A DNA stretch of 32,285 bases. Source: Phoronis australis. Its lineage: Eukaryota > Phoronida > Phoronidae. Below the pieces are notes generated by a model. That model did no database searches. It worked only from the letters and a program-made list of their open reading frames with translations, and had not been told where the DNA came from. Made by a program: the position numbers and the translations under genes. Positions 31,421-32,285 of this stretch are shown piece by piece. Positions within the stretch are counted from its first letter, which is position 1, and every line of letters starts with the position of its first letter. Where the stretch lies: contig NMRA01000288.1 in NCBI GenBank assembly GCA_002633005.1, positions 39,447 to 71,731 of the forward strand, given 5' to 3'.

Positions 31421-32285
31421 TAAAACCTCCAAAATTAAAAGTGATTCTACTTTTTGAGTCACTATTTGTGACCTTAGTTGGGATCATTCTCAGGAAAAAT
31501 GTTATTGTTGGCAATATTTATAAACCTCCCAAAGAGAATGACAATTTAAACATACGAACATTTCTAGATGATTTTAATCCATTGGTTAATAAACTTGGGC
31601 AAACCAACTCTCATGTCATGTTGGCAGGTGATTTTAATATCAATATCTTAAAAGTGGATGAGAGGCCCTTGTTTGGAGAATTCTACAACACTGTGTCATT
31701 AAATGGTTTTACTCCAACCATTACCTTTCCCACTCGTTTCTCTGAGTTTTCTGCTTCACTTATTGACAACATTTTCTACAAATTTAATAGCCGTTCTAAC
31801 ATTGATCCAGTTTCCGGGATCTATTTTTCCAATATCTCTGATCATCTACCTATTTTCTCTTGTTTTAAGAGAACATTAAAAAAGGCGAGAGCTCCCAAAT
31901 TTGCTTACAGAAATGTCATTAATGATGATTGTTTGAAAAGGGTGTATGATGAATTTTCGTCATACAATGTACTTTCTCACATGGATACAAATTTGAATGG
32001 TGATCCCAATATGAATTACAATTTACTTCAGGACTCTGTTCTTGCTTGTTTAAATAAGTTCAATACAGTAAGAAAAGTAAGATTCAATAAATATAAGCAC
32101 AAAAAGAATATTTGGATCTCCCAAGGTATTTTAAACTCTCTTAGGTTTAGAGACAGGCTTTATAAACGACTCAAGTCAACCCCTCAAAGTGCTATTAATT
32201 ATGTCTCATTAAAAACAAACCTAAAAACCTATAACATTATTCTAAAAAAAGTTTTGAAAAGGGCTAAGAGACTTTATTATCACAA
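31408..32285 (+). mobile_element. LINE retrotransposon, APE endonuclease and linker (partial)
   Basis: One uninterrupted frame of 292 codons, without stop, from 31408 to the window edge. It contains ESLFVTLVGI then KNVIVGNIYKPP (31495-31530), LAGDFNIN (catalytic GDFN), PTRFSEFSASLIDNIFYK and the endonuclease end GIYFSNISDHLPIFSCF (catalytic SDH). A Lys/Arg-rich linker of the kind that precedes reverse transcriptase follows. The protein's N-terminus is missing, so the copy is 5'-truncated or begins within the adjacent fold-back element. The frame is intact over 0.9 kb, which suggests fairly recent insertion. The clade (L2/CR1/Jockey-like) cannot be decided without the RT. Confidence 0.9.

Overview
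This is a eukaryotic, intron-bearing, AT-rich window with no operons or prokaryotic signals. The genes are chains of short exons joined by GT-AG introns. A tRNA-derived SINE, fold-back/MITE-like elements and an APE-type LINE fit an animal, probably a marine invertebrate deuterostome (cephalochordate or hemichordate grade). That placement is inference; a vertebrate is not excluded. Most of the longer open frames are chance, and the real coding signal lies in short exons with consistent splice phase.

The central find is a plus-strand gene at about 8.06-19.29 kb, here called gene A. Eleven exons join in one frame (1113 nt, 370 residues plus stop) from a TATA-driven first exon to a terminal exon whose stop overlaps AATAAA. 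The last four exons encode an IL-1/IL-18-type beta-trefoil cytokine. The penultimate and last exons spell FESLSY-LGYFLSHEDD, very close to the FESSSYEGYFLACEKE block of human IL-18 (recalled from memory). The motif VHHD precedes exactly 152 C-terminal residues, about the size of mature IL-1beta or IL-18, and resembles the caspase-1 site of pro-IL-1beta. No signal peptide is seen. The upstream ~218 residues form an unrecognised pro-region built from several very small exons.

A second, partial IL-1-like C-terminus (gene B) lies on the minus strand at 1.27-1.59 kb. The intron seen in gene A at the FES/GYFL junction is replaced there by an in-frame stretch of about 50 nt.

A ~1.7-kb segment of gene A (about 11.74-13.41 kb) is repeated in inverted orientation at about 26.32-28.01 kb. 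Three exons keep their splice sites in both arms (87/86, 42/42 and 40/40 nt). The first is in frame in the distal arm but one base short in gene A.

The intron before the trefoil exons holds a tandem satellite with a period near 145 bp (14.76-17.0 kb). Nearly every monomer carries a same-orientation motif like GCGCCTCCTAGTGGCA, which resembles the CTCF consensus.

Other contents: a TATA-box first exon of an unrecognised gene at 21.25-21.44 kb; fold-back elements at 3.4-3.6, 6.4-6.9 and 30.8-31.4 kb; SINE-like sequences at 5.2 and 28.6 kb; a decayed transposon-like ORF near 29 kb; and the endonuclease part of a LINE entering at 31.41 kb and running off the right edge. Left flank (0.1-1.27 kb), 19.3-21.2 kb and 22.3-26.3 kb show no supportable gene.
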